Of a DNA stretch of 64,000 nucleotides, positions 25,277 through 35,339 are shown piece by piece. The DNA comes from JBBQZO01 sp038207625 (lineage in GTDB: Bacteria > Pseudomonadota > Gammaproteobacteria > Burkholderiales > Burkholderiaceae_D), in contig JBBQZO010000009.1 in assembly GCA_038207625.1 (NCBI GenBank), positions 1 to 64,000 on the forward strand, in the 5' to 3' direction. Position numbers and translations under genes: made by a program. A model generated the notes under the pieces. It made no database searches and was not told the DNA's origin. It was given only the letters and a program-made list of their open reading frames with translations. The first letter of the stretch is position 1. Each line of letters opens with the position of its first letter.

Positions 25277-26902
25277 ATGCGAATATTGAACATGGAACGC
25301 AAGAGCCTGCTGGCGCTTGCCGCACTGGTGCTTGGCTACTGCCTGTTGAACCTCCCTCTGCTGCAGATTTTGGGTTCGCAACTTGCGGGCCATGGCTACC
25401 GCGGCGCGTCCCGGATGACGGTCGTGATGCTGGCGTCGCTGTTGTTGTTTGCGCTCAGCATGACATTTTGCGGGCGACGTTTGCGCACCGTGTATGCGCT
25501 CGTGTTCGGAATTTCAGCATTCTCGAATTTGGGTTATTTTATCCTCGCCAACAACGCCATCGACTTCGATACCATGCAATGGCTGATCGACGAGTGCGAC
25601 CAAGCCTTGAATATCGTCAAGAGTTATCCGGTCCAGATTATTAAATCGGCCTTGCCGGTATTGACGGGGATACTGCTGGCGTACTGGGCGAGCAGCGTCC
25701 TGTCGGCCATGCGTGCCGGCCACGCTATGCTTTTTAGCAAGTTCATACCGCTGGTGATCGGCCTCGCCCTGGTCGCATGGAACGGTTTCCTGTTCAAGAT
25801 CGTCTCCACCAACCATCCGATGGAAACATCGGCGCTGACCTACTTGGTGGTGGCGAAAATGGCCAGTGCGGTGGTCGGAAATGCCCTTCCGACGCAGGTG
25901 GTGGCATCCCCACGGTTTGAAAAAGTCGTCCTTATCGTCGATGAAAGCATGCGCCATGACCACTTCGCAGCGGTGATGGGTGCGGAAGCGGCCAGACTGA
26001 ATGCGATCGACTTTGGCGATGCAACGTCGCTTGCGCCGTGCAGTTCAGCGAGCAATGCGATGATGCGGTGGGGATATTCGCCAGCACACGCCGAAGACCC
26101 GCAGTTCGATGCGCGCACCAACCCCAAGATCTGGAAGTACGCCCAGCGCGCAGGCTTCACAACCCATTTGTTCGACGGCCAATCGACTGGTCAACCGCAA
26201 AACTTCATGGGAGCCGCGGAACGCGCCGAGGTCGCTGACTTCCGTGCGCTGTCCGCCGGCATCGACACAGACAAACTGATGTCACGCCAGATTAACGCCA
26301 CACTACTGAGCAAGGGACGGGATTTTCTGTACGTCGTCAAGCGTGGCGCCCATTACTCTTATGAAAGTGCCTACCCGACGTCGATGCAGCCTGCGATCAC
26401 GAGCCGCGCGCAAAGCTACGACGCGGCTATTCGCTACAGCAGTGCCGGGTTCTTTGACGCCATTTTTAAAGATGTCGACATGGGCAAAGTCCTCCTGATC
26501 TACACCTCCGATCATGGCCAGCGCCTCGATGGCACAGGTTCATCCCATTGCAACTCTACGCCACACCGCAACGAATTTTCCGTGCCCATGCTGGTCTTTA
26601 CGGGCGACACCGCGTGGCGCGCGCAATTGAAGCAATCGAGCATCGACTATCATGACCAGGCTTGGCACGCGCAAATTTTCCCGACTTTGCTCGTCGGGCT
26701 AGGATTTGACAAGGAAACGATCACCCACGACTACGCCCCCACCCTGGTCGATGCGCCGGGAAAACGTTATGTGCTGAACTGGCCGTTCAAACCCTTCCCG
26801 AATCTCCGCTCCGCTGGCGCGCCAGCGCGTGCCGTTGCACACGTCACCGATATCGGGCCGGATGACTCACAAAGCGACCCCGCAGTCGGTTTTTCACTTT
26901 AA
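25277..26902 (+). CDS. Membrane sulfatase/phosphoethanolamine-transferase-like enzyme
   Basis: 541 aa, the only plus-strand gene between 10.2 and 54 kb. Five or so N-terminal membrane segments (about 10-175) are followed by an alkaline-phosphatase-superfamily domain: nucleophile region VVLIVDESMRHDHF (Ser rather than the Thr of EptA), PCSSASNAMMRWG, and metal site LIYTSDHGQ...TPHRNEFSVPM. This is the arrangement of EptA/OpgB/LtaS-like enzymes that move phospho-groups onto glycans or lipids in the periplasm. Substrate unknown; it may decorate the exopolysaccharide. A TATACT element lies at 25248-25253 without a good -35. Confidence 0.82.
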   Translation: MRILNMERKSLLALAALVLGYCLLNLPLLQILGSQLAGHGYRGASRMTVVMLASLLLFALSMTFCGRRLRTVYALVFGISAFSNLGYFILANNAIDFDTMQWLIDECDQALNIVKSYPVQIIKSALPVLTGILLAYWASSVLSAMRAGHAMLFSKFIPLVIGLALVAWNGFLFKIVSTNHPMETSALTYLVVAKMASAVVGNALPTQVVASPRFEKVVLIVDESMRHDHFAAVMGAEAARLNAIDFGDATSLAPCSSASNAMMRWGYSPAHAEDPQFDARTNPKIWKYAQRAGFTTHLFDGQSTGQPQNFMGAAERAEVADFRALSAGIDTDKLMSRQINATLLSKGRDFLYVVKRGAHYSYESAYPTSMQPAITSRAQSYDAAIRYSSAGFFDAIFKDVDMGKVLLIYTSDHGQRLDGTGSSHCNSTPHRNEFSVPMLVFTGDTAWRAQLKQSSIDYHDQAWHAQIFPTLLVGLGFDKETITHDYAPTLVDAPGKRYVLNWPFKPFPNLRSAGAPARAVAHVTDIGPDDSQSDPAVGFSL

Positions 26903-27406
26903 CTGGCGTAGCGGGCAAAAAGCACCTCTATTTTTCGGAAGGTCGGTCGTCTGACTGACGTGTGCGCGCAACCCAACCGAGATCGCCGTTGGCGTCGCGC
27001 GCACCGACGGCGCTCGGACACAGTATGGGTGCATCGCCACGATCATGTCGGATCGAAACGCAACGCGGAGTCGTCAACTGCTCTGGGGCGCTCCCGAACG
27101 CAATACAATTGCGAGAGCGGGTCGCGCGAACCGAACGGACGCACCTCACCAATGAGGCAACAAAACGATTGCCGATTTGATGGGACCTGGCCGGCAGCGA
27201 GAACCCGCTAGGTCAGCGATTGACGCCGCGCGCGCCGAATCGCCAATACCGATCTGAGCGACGGCTGTCCCCGTGTCGACGAACATGCCCCGGACGAGCG
27301 GACAAAAACCCTCGACACGCTCAGCTTACCCCATCGTCATTGCGGCGCTGAACAACCGCGCGCTGACAAATTCCGGCGCGGGGGCCCCATCACGGGATGG
27401 ATGATG
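26903..27406. other. Gene-free spacer between convergent genes
   Basis: About 500 bp between the ends of two convergent genes. Short reading frames on both strands show no domain. No terminator with a clear T-run was found. It looks like leftover sequence from rearrangement. Confidence 0.4.
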
Positions 27407-28546
27407 TCATTCCGAACGCGCCGCGAACAATTGCGTTCGATCCCTTTGCCACTCGTCCCACAATAAAATGAGGTTGCGTCCCAGACGAATGGACGACTGC
27501 TCAACATATTTATATGTAAGTTGTGAAAATAAATAGCTCGCACATATCGACAACACGACAACAAAATAGCCACGATACGCGCCTTCTATGCCATACACCG
27601 TCGACACCAAGACCGCGGTACCGACGAATATCATATGAAACAGGTAGGTACTGTACGAAACATTGCCGTAATTTGAAAGAAATGCCAGCAACCCGCTGCG
27701 CGATGGTTCGTGCGTTTTACTGGAAATAGCAATCAGAACGCACAACAATGCAAATAAGCCGTAGAACTTCGCTCCAACGTCAAACAATTCAATCAGCCCC
27801 ATGTGTTTTGCGGCAACAAAAAACAACGTCACAAACAACAATGGCAAGGCAACCGAGGGGCTAAAGTATAAATCGCTTCTCCTTCGCAAATCCGCCAGCA
27901 GCATCCCGCCAAAAAACGCGTATGCCATAGTGAAAAATTCATAACGCGCTACGGGAATAAGTTCAAATTTTCCAATCAAATACAAACTCGCAGCCATGAC
28001 CAACGGCGGGAGGAAAAAAGATGTGCGGCGCATCATCAGTACGGCCAATGGGAATAACAAATAATACTGAAACTCGATAGGCACGGACCAATACACGGAA
28101 TTGAAATAATTACCTGGCCCAGTAAAATTAAATCCGAGCGACAAATACACAAGAAAGATCTTCCAATTTCCCGGCCTGAGCGCTTCGGCAATCCAATTAT
28201 TGACTATATCGAAGTGCGAGTAGAACACATCAAAAATTGCAAATATCCCCAACGACAAGAAAAATGCCGGCCATATCCGCATAAATCGCTTGAAATAAAA
28301 TCTCACAATTGATCCGGGCGATTCTATCGCGCTATTACTAAGGAATAACGTGCATCCACTCAGTGCAAAAAATAAATAAACACCGAAATTACCAAGATCA
28401 AAAAAACGAACCACCTGCAATCCACTTGTCGACAGATTGACACTCGCCTCAATGGATCTAATTGAATGGGAGACCACGACAAAAAAGGCTGCAAAGCCTC
28501 GTAGCCAAGTTAATGCTTCGAAATGTCGGACCGTCATGTGTTTCAT
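27407..28546 (-). CDS. Membrane acyltransferase (acyltransferase-3 family)
   Basis: 379 aa from ATG 28546; a TTG three codons earlier is also possible. About ten membrane segments; family motifs LTWLRGFAAFFVVVSHSIRS (catalytic His in VVSH), FFALSGCTLFLSN (F-x4-SG-F-type) and RIWPAFF. It is likely to O-acetylate a sugar of the polymer. Base composition is clearly richer in A+T than the flanking EPS genes, and the gene is separated from its neighbours by long spacers, suggesting horizontal acquisition. Confidence 0.88.
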   Translation of the reverse strand: MKHMTVRHFEALTWLRGFAAFFVVVSHSIRSIEASVNLSTSGLQVVRFFDLGNFGVYLFFALSGCTLFLSNSAIESPGSIVRFYFKRFMRIWPAFFLSLGIFAIFDVFYSHFDIVNNWIAEALRPGNWKIFLVYLSLGFNFTGPGNYFNSVYWSVPIEFQYYLLFPLAVLMMRRTSFFLPPLVMAASLYLIGKFELIPVARYEFFTMAYAFFGGMLLADLRRRSDLYFSPSVALPLLFVTLFFVAAKHMGLIELFDVGAKFYGLFALLCVLIAISSKTHEPSRSGLLAFLSNYGNVSYSTYLFHMIFVGTAVLVSTVYGIEGAYRGYFVVVLSICASYLFSQLTYKYVEQSSIRLGRNLILLWDEWQRDRTQLFAARSE

Positions 28547-28729
28547 CCATTGCAATTTTTATTATACAGACCTGAGGACTGCAGTCCCAGGAAAACGCTG
28601 ATCAATCAATTCTTTCCGCGCGACTGGCACTGTCAGCGGCGTCGAGTTTTCTCGGCAAACGGAATGTCAGTTCTATGCTATTGGACCGGCGATACTTGTT
28701 GATTTAGGCCGTGTCTTTGCCATTTCTGA

Positions 28730-29244
28730 TCGTCAGGACGAAGCGCTGGTTTCCAAAAGCGTAAATGCTCGGCCAGCCAGCATCAGATTGACCAAGCCGA
28801 ACAACGGGAACATACGCGCAGTGTTCTTTTCCAGGCCGCATTAGCGCGACCACCGATGACGAAAGCGGTTTTTCTCAACATAGAACGGATGCACAAGTTC
28901 AACCCGAACGAGAGCGTTCACGTGCTCGCGTTTTCCCGCCATGCGGCCCAGTTTGTTATTGGGCAGCGCCTTGCGTTTGGCAGGTTTCAACGCAACGTAC
29001 CTGGTCACGCTTTCCCAACAATTCTCCTCGCGTATTTCGATGCCCTGGTAGCGCACATCGCACAGCGCCATGACACCGTCGCCGAGCAGCAGCGCGGTGC
29101 TTGAGGCACGTCGGACACGTTGCCAGCTGACGTGATGCCGACGATCTTCACGAGGGAGCCGTCGCAGCGGGTCAGCTTGTTTTTGGCGGTGTCTTCGAAG
29201 TCCGAAACGCTCTCCTGCATGATCAACTGTACGGTGATGAGCAT
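28730..29244 (-). pseudogene. Degraded IS5-family transposase (C-terminal part)
   Basis: Reading leftward, one frame gives SLVKIVGITSAGNVSDVPQA; another continues MALCDVRYQGIEIREENCWE and KREHVNALVRVELVHPFYVE, then after an in-frame TAA at 28852-28854 GLEKNTARMFPLFGLVNLML and AGRAFTLL. Together they match the C-terminal half of IS5-type DDE transposases (aromatic-Gly before REEN; VEHPF; YRGL-KNTA-L). A frameshift near 29075-29105 and the stop, which replaces the usual Tyr codon before the Gly-Leu, show it is dead. The N-terminal half and inverted ends were not found. Confidence 0.8.
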
Positions 29245-30166
29245 GCCATTACTGTCTGAGATCTATGCGGCGAGCGAAACCGGCGCCGGTTGAATAGGTC
29301 AGCGCTCGCCAGAGACTGCGAGTCCGGCCGCCATACTAGACCAGCTGCCTAAGGTGTTTTTCACAACTATACGGAGAATGCTAAACATGCAGCGCGATCA
29401 GTACACGCCATTGTCATCAACGAATATCCCGTTAAACCGTCAGACCTAAAACGTGCGAACCACTGACTTCCTCATCATTTCAGCGATCGTTCAGACCTGG
29501 ATGTGCATGCCCGCAATGATCGATTCTCCTGGCAGCAAAAAATAACACTTCAGCCAGACGCCGAAGCGCCAGCATCCCCAACCCACCATTCGATAGTGTA
29601 TCAAGAAAAACCCGGGGCATCGACAATAAAATCGCTCGCTGCAGCGTCGCCGCGATGCGTGCAGCGTGCTCGCGGCGTCAGGTTCACAACCCCGCGGCAC
29701 GACTGCCCACAGGGAGCGCTTCGGCCCCGACCATGCAGCGACCAGGTCCCCCTTTGACAGTGGGTCTCGCGCTCCTCCGCGACAGCGATGGCGTCCGAAA
29801 GCACACTCGCGAAAGCATCATCCAGCAGCGCGGCACGTGTCCAGACGCTCAGCCCACGGGCATATAATCGGGAAAACCGCCGCCACCCACGGCCTGAGAT
29901 GCGGGAAAAGCTGAGCGGATTGACGTTGAATGGGGAAAGTGGGATTGACGGCCGCCCAACAACAGAGGGAACGGCGTCCACATCAGTGGATCATCACAAT
30001 GCAATGCGCCGCCTCGACCTCGACGGCCTGACAGGCGACGCGTCCAACCGCCCAGACGGTCTGAGTGACCGAATAACACGACTGACAAAACTGACCTTCC
30101 TTCACGCTGGCCGCCGCACTACCCGACGTAGATACGGCACCGGCTCTGCATCGACCTCGGGTAACG
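29245..30166. other. Long gene-free spacer
   Basis: About 920 bp. It opens with a third copy of the 14-bp word GCGAGCGAAACCGG (29270-29283). Reading frames of up to 138 codons occur on both strands but have no domain, no ribosome site and skewed composition. Probably decayed sequence beside the dead IS element. Confidence 0.4.
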
Positions 30167-32386
30167 CTAATTTGGCAAAGTCACAACCTGTCCACCGACA
30201 GTGAGGCGGCGCCCCGTTGAGGTCTTCTCTAACAGAACGTTTGGCCGCCGACACCCGACGTCGAGCAGGACCAAGAATTCAGCAGAGGTAACTGGCTGCG
30301 CTGTTACAAACGCACCGTGCGCCTCCTTGACACCAGGGCGGCTCGGACCATCCCACGCCGCAAATTTTGACCCGTCGCTAGTCAGCGAGCGAATGCACAG
30401 CGACTCAGTTCCATTTGTAATTTTCAAGGCATTCACTCCCTCCAGAACAAATGGCGCCACTGCATGCATATTCCACTCAAACAGGTGCGGATCGATCGAT
30501 TTCAGCTTATCCAGGACGACAACCGCGTTATTCGTCCGGAAATACCAAACGTTTCGTAGCGCGCTTGTCAATTTCCCGCCATAAGCCGCTGTCGCGTCAC
30601 CGGCGGCGTAGTCCATACTTGAACTGGTAGAAAAGGCCGTGATTTTTCCGTTATATCCAAGATTGGCTACGCTGTCGATGACCTGGCCATTTCCCCCATC
30701 AAACGTCACGGCATTGTGCGCCCTGGTCGTTCGATACCAACTACTCCACAAATCCGATCCGTAATAATCGTTATATCCAGCTTCTGTGAGAAGACGCCGC
30801 CCCCCGCTATCAATGACTATCGAATTCTGATCGCCATGCCCATGATTATAGGATCCAAAAGGGCTAGCCTTGAAATACGTGGAGGTGCGTAAAGTGTTGC
30901 TCAGCAAAGAGTGCATAGCCACCCAACCAATGCTTGGATAAAGCTTTGCATTTGCCGGAGGAATCGGCTTGACCGACGTCACAGGAACCAGCGGGTATGG
31001 CGACTCCAATTGCATCAAAGGATCTTCGCTGCCAGTCAGATTGCTCGCGTACCAAGCTGCCTCCGGGGTATTCACGCGCGCTGCGAATGTCTTCAGCACC
31101 GACGTATTAACCCAGCCCTCATGCGAATCTCCAAACACAAAACCTGGGGCATTGGGCGGGACAAAATGCATGAACATCTGAGCTGTACCCATCGCCCACG
31201 GTTTATCGTAAAGATTTACACCCGTCGCCTCTTTCAACACTCCCCACAAATGCAGAGAATCATGTATATCGTATAGGGCGTACGGCGTGCCATTGGCGTG
31301 CCCCCCCTCGGCGCCGCCCCAAATGTAGACTGAGTGAATATAATCCCGAACGGCGAAATCAAACCATTTCTGGGCTGCTGGAACGTCACCCACGGTCAAC
31401 GTGGCGATCAAGGCCAAATATCCCAAGGATATCGCGCCATGCGAATCATACGGGGCTTCGTCCAACCGACCGTCGTACTCCATCAGATCAGCATACAAAT
31501 TCTCGGTTCGACTGGTTACGGAAGCGAGCCACCGATCTCTGCGCTCTGCGCCAAGATCATCCCACAGGAAGTCAGCCGCCTTGAGCAAACACAGCGTCAC
31601 TGTCCGATCGACGGTATCGCTGTTTTTGTTTCCCGTCAGACCGTTAGGATCGAGACTCGCCAACATATCACCACGGTAGATTGCCTCGGCCAAATAGCGT
31701 TTCTCGCCGGTTAAGCGATACAGCAACGCCGCCGCTTCCAACTGGTGCGAATTTGGATTTATGACCGCTCGCATATCAAATTCGATAGACGACGCACCGG
31801 ATGCTTGGGTAATTTGACTCATCCAAAGCGCATCGCTAAATTCCGGCAACACGCCAATTCCCGAAGTCACATCGGAAACCAGAGAATTGAATGATGCGCC
31901 CCTATCGGCGATCATTTTCGCAGTCCAGCTGCTGTACGGCACGAATGGTTTTGTCAATTGCCGCGAGCGACCATGAGCAACCGTTCTAGAAAGCAAAACA
32001 CTACTTTCCGGCACGACGAACGGTTTGGCATTGGTCAAAATAACAAAACTACGCGGTGTAGACCAATCGAGATTATTCGACGGTCGCACCCGCCAGGTAT
32101 ACGAACCCGCTGCCAAGGTGGCTGAAGGGAGATAGAAATTGCGCACCGTCGTGTAGGTGGCCACCACCGCACCACGCAGTGACAACTCAAGAACGTATCC
32201 AGGTACTGTTCCATAACGTGGCCAGGTAAATGAAGGCGGGTTCTGTGCCTGTTCGCTCAAAAATGCGGGCATGGGCCGAACCACCCGCACATCGCTGGCT
32301 TGCGCCCAATCGGCCAGACATGGCGTCGATGCCGCCATGAGCATTGACGCCAAACCTGCGGCGCAGAGAATGTTCTTGAAATACAT
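30167..32386 (-). CDS. Secreted heparinase II/III-like (DUF4962-type) polysaccharide lyase
   Basis: 739 aa from ATG 32386, with GGAG a few bases upstream. Signal peptide (NILCAAGLASMLMAASTPCLA), a beta-sandwich N-terminal domain (about 25-130), an alpha-toroid (about 150-460) and a heparinase II/III-like beta domain with ASPFGSYNHGHGDQNSIVID and WYRTTRAHNAVTFDGGNGQV, which carry the His residues of the family. It would act in the periplasm or outside, perhaps trimming the polymer. A longer frame begins 29 codons upstream but has no signal sequence. GC content is near 50%, lower than the flanks. Confidence 0.82.
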   Translation of the reverse strand: MYFKNILCAAGLASMLMAASTPCLADWAQASDVRVVRPMPAFLSEQAQNPPSFTWPRYGTVPGYVLELSLRGAVVATYTTVRNFYLPSATLAAGSYTWRVRPSNNLDWSTPRSFVILTNAKPFVVPESSVLLSRTVAHGRSRQLTKPFVPYSSWTAKMIADRGASFNSLVSDVTSGIGVLPEFSDALWMSQITQASGASSIEFDMRAVINPNSHQLEAAALLYRLTGEKRYLAEAIYRGDMLASLDPNGLTGNKNSDTVDRTVTLCLLKAADFLWDDLGAERRDRWLASVTSRTENLYADLMEYDGRLDEAPYDSHGAISLGYLALIATLTVGDVPAAQKWFDFAVRDYIHSVYIWGGAEGGHANGTPYALYDIHDSLHLWGVLKEATGVNLYDKPWAMGTAQMFMHFVPPNAPGFVFGDSHEGWVNTSVLKTFAARVNTPEAAWYASNLTGSEDPLMQLESPYPLVPVTSVKPIPPANAKLYPSIGWVAMHSLLSNTLRTSTYFKASPFGSYNHGHGDQNSIVIDSGGRRLLTEAGYNDYYGSDLWSSWYRTTRAHNAVTFDGGNGQVIDSVANLGYNGKITAFSTSSSMDYAAGDATAAYGGKLTSALRNVWYFRTNNAVVVLDKLKSIDPHLFEWNMHAVAPFVLEGVNALKITNGTESLCIRSLTSDGSKFAAWDGPSRPGVKEAHGAFVTAQPVTSAEFLVLLDVGCRRPNVLLEKTSTGRRLTVGGQVVTLPN

Positions 32387-33891
32387 ATTCACTCCATTGA
32401 AGAGTATAGCTAATACTGTGAGAATTAAATTGATTGATACATCATCTCGGTGCGTGTCCGATCGCCACGCCAAGTCGCGCGATCAATGTGCGCGTTTTTG
32501 GCGGGCCATTTTTATGCCAAATTCAATCACCATGAAATAAATATTCTCAAATCAGGAATTCGGTAAATAACAAACAAACTCCCGATCATAAATTCCATTA
32601 CTTAAATGACCTGGCATTTCGGTATATTCTATATACTCGAGTTACGCCAAAGGATCTGGAAGTGAGCGCACAGCATCCAATGATGCCCATCCCGCTAATG
32701 CAATAACGTCATCCTCTAGCTAACGCTTAACACACTAGCAATATTTCGCAACCACAATGAATGAGTTATGCAATCATCATCAGGACAGCCGTCCGACAGA
32801 TGAAAAAGTATGAACATTACCAATAACATCACGAAATACCGAGCTCCGATTTTGTCAGACTATATCATGAGTTTCAAACGTGAAAGTAGACGCACAACAA
32901 TATATTTGGATTGATTCCGCGAAAATGATAGTGTTATATACAGATATTATTGATGTAGCATTTCTTTTTGCGTAACAAGTTTCGAAACTCCACATACAAA
33001 GGTCACACCAAGCGTATAGCTAAAGGCACGGATGGGCAGACAATGGAGAATGTTAAGATCCTGATAATTGAAAATGCCAATCTGTTATATATTGATGATG
33101 TTTTAACGATAGCCGTTGTAGATTTGCACCAGAACCATGGCGCGCATTGGGCCCTGGAAGTTTCTCGCCACTCACGGATCGGCGCTAGACGATGCAGGGC
33201 AGCCGATGGCAACGCAACGGGCGAGCACCACCCGAAATCGATGACCAGTAAGGCAACGACGCGGCCGCCCCCAGGCCAGAACAACGTGCTCACGCTAGTC
33301 TAAGTCGTCGCGTCTGCAGCACATCCAAACACGTTTTCCTCAAGTTCCATGGTGACATGGGCCAGAATCCAACCCGTTGGTGGTCGTCCAACTTCGCAGG
33401 GAGAATGCGCTTCAAGTCAGGGAACTGCGGATCGATTCATGCTTTCGGCCGGAACTTGCGCGTAAGTCCATGCCCCCAAGGGGGAGCAGTTTTCCGATGG
33501 CGAGCAGATCAGCGCGTCCCAGCTCAGCCAGGTCGCATGCTCGAAGCGATACGATGGCCGTGTTGACGCGTCCTTGTGGTGCGCTCGTGGCCCCTTTACG
33601 CCAGCAATGGTGGCGCGCGATAGCGTTTGAGCAGAAGTAACACCCCGCGTCGCGTCGAGCTCGGGCTCACATTGGTCGTTATCACCCTGCCATGACCACC
33701 CCGGGGTGGGCCGACAGCAGATACGCAGCTGAAAGCAGACCGCCTAACTGTCAGGCTCGTGGCCGGAGTGTTTGCGCGCGACCGCGCGTGGCTTCGGGAG
33801 GGGCGTGGCCAGATCGTAGCTCTATGGCGTCGCGGGCTACGCCTATGGTCACACGGCGAAGGCATGACGGAGGTACCTCAGTCAAACAATT
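32387..33891. other. Long gene-free spacer
   Basis: 1.5 kb. The first 600 bp are very A+T-rich and could hold the leftward promoter of the lyase gene; the last 600 bp are G+C-rich and look like remains of unrelated genes. A 111-codon frame at 32968-33303 (+) has no ribosome site or recognised domain and is not called. Confidence 0.4.
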
Positions 33892-35034
33892 TCACTCACC
33901 GGCCGCAAACACTTGATCGTACTTTCGGGATACCTCGCGCCAGTCATCACATTTAAAATTCTGTGCGTAATCCTTCGCCGCGCTTCTGAAATCTTCATCG
34001 ACTAAGAAGCACTCAAGCATCACAGCCAGGTCGAGCGGCGTGTTGGCGAACCGAAACGCGCTTGGAAGAATTCCATCAAATGCATCGATATTACTTCCCA
34101 GCAAAGGAACACCCAATGACAACGTTTCCAGCGCGATAATCGGATGTCCTTCCGTTCGAGAGGGCATGACAACCAAATCCGAATTTTTAATGGCGAAATA
34201 TAACCCGTCTTTCTTCATAAATCCGTGCACGCGGATTGAGTCAGCATACGGACAAGCGCGGTCATACCAGACGCTTTTTGGAAAAACAGGGCCCAGAATA
34301 TTCACGACGAAGCGGCCCATCAGCCCTTTCGAAGAAAGTATATCGAAGGCACCACGCAGAATATCCCCCCCCTTGACTTCCTTATCTCCGCCGCAGAATG
34401 TTAGGACAACCCGATCATCCGTTCTTGCTTCGAGCCCCACAGACTTTAGATAATCGGTATCCACGCCATTAGATATGCAGAGCACCTCCCCAGAATAATT
34501 TCTCAGTTTCAGTTGGAGCATCCGCCTTATCGGAATGGACACACACACAATCGCAGCGCATCGAGAAATTAACTCTAAGAAATATTTATGCCCATGTACG
34601 TAGCGCTTAAGATTTCCATCCAAATTCAACAAAGCATGCATCGTATATATGATGCGAATTTCTGGATCGAGCGTCGTAAGTAAATCACAAACATACAGAT
34701 CGTACATCAAGTGGGAGTTGATCGTGCGGCACGCATGCAGCCTCAAAAACCCGTGCACAATCTTCCTTCTTAAGAATAGTTTAATCTTAATGATGTCAAA
34801 CACGGGCTGGATCGCATGGCATATACGGTTTGCGAGCCGGTTGGACTGATATAGTCGACCGATGTTCAAAACAGGAATACCTAATTGCAAGGGCGAAAAT
34901 TGCCCAGCTATCTCATCATTCACTATGCAAATCGGATTAAATTTCCGACGATCAATCCCAGAAATTAATTTCAAAACGACATTTTCCGCCCCGCCGATGC
35001 CGTCAGAAATAACAAAAAAACAAATAGTCTTCAC
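33892..35034 (-). CDS. Glycosyltransferase family 4
   Basis: 380 aa, GT-B fold. The acceptor domain starts MKTICFFVISDGIGGAENVV; the donor domain includes VLCISNGVDTDYLKSVG, VLTFCGGDKEVKGGDILRGA and VVMPSRTEGHPIIALETLSL (the E-x7-E region). A+T-rich, like the other genes of this block. It lies alone between spacers and is probably part of the variable repeat-unit assembly set. Confidence 0.86.
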   Translation of the reverse strand: MKTICFFVISDGIGGAENVVLKLISGIDRRKFNPICIVNDEIAGQFSPLQLGIPVLNIGRLYQSNRLANRICHAIQPVFDIIKIKLFLRRKIVHGFLRLHACRTINSHLMYDLYVCDLLTTLDPEIRIIYTMHALLNLDGNLKRYVHGHKYFLELISRCAAIVCVSIPIRRMLQLKLRNYSGEVLCISNGVDTDYLKSVGLEARTDDRVVLTFCGGDKEVKGGDILRGAFDILSSKGLMGRFVVNILGPVFPKSVWYDRACPYADSIRVHGFMKKDGLYFAIKNSDLVVMPSRTEGHPIIALETLSLGVPLLGSNIDAFDGILPSAFRFANTPLDLAVMLECFLVDEDFRSAAKDYAQNFKCDDWREVSRKYDQVFAAGE

Positions 35035-35339
35035 GCTTCGATCATGCCTTCAAGAGAATAATTTTTCAGATTTTGGTCGTTGCATCGGCGATCAATAATT
35101 CAAAAATAATAATAATGAACGTTAGCCGTATCGCGCCGACGTCTGGCTTATATCATGCCACCGGTGGCAAGCACAAAAAAACACTGGCCGACGCGCACGC
35201 GCCAGATTACAAACGTTCGTTTGGATATTCAAACCAAGTCAGCAATGAAATGTCGCCGAAATTTCATCAATCGTCCAAATATTACCCCTATTAAGGATAG
35301 AAAAAATTCGGCCAATGTTGCAGTTGCCACTAAGAGCCG
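35035..35339. other. A+T-rich spacer
   Basis: 305 bp between a downstream glycosyltransferase and an upstream acyltransferase, both leftward. It is A+T-rich and must carry any promoter for the glycosyltransferase; no clear consensus pair was found and small frames have no domain. Confidence 0.35.

Noticed and set aside
29788..30204. 138-codon plus-strand frame near the lyase gene
   Set aside because: Overlaps the lyase end, low-complexity Arg/Ser/Thr composition, no homology recognised.
32968..33303. 111-codon plus-strand frame in the A+T-rich spacer
   Set aside because: No ribosome site, no domain, and composition changes abruptly within it.
33300..33890. Transposase remnant in the G+C-rich part of the spacer
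   Set aside because: Composition is suggestive, but no transposase motif could be assembled in any frame.
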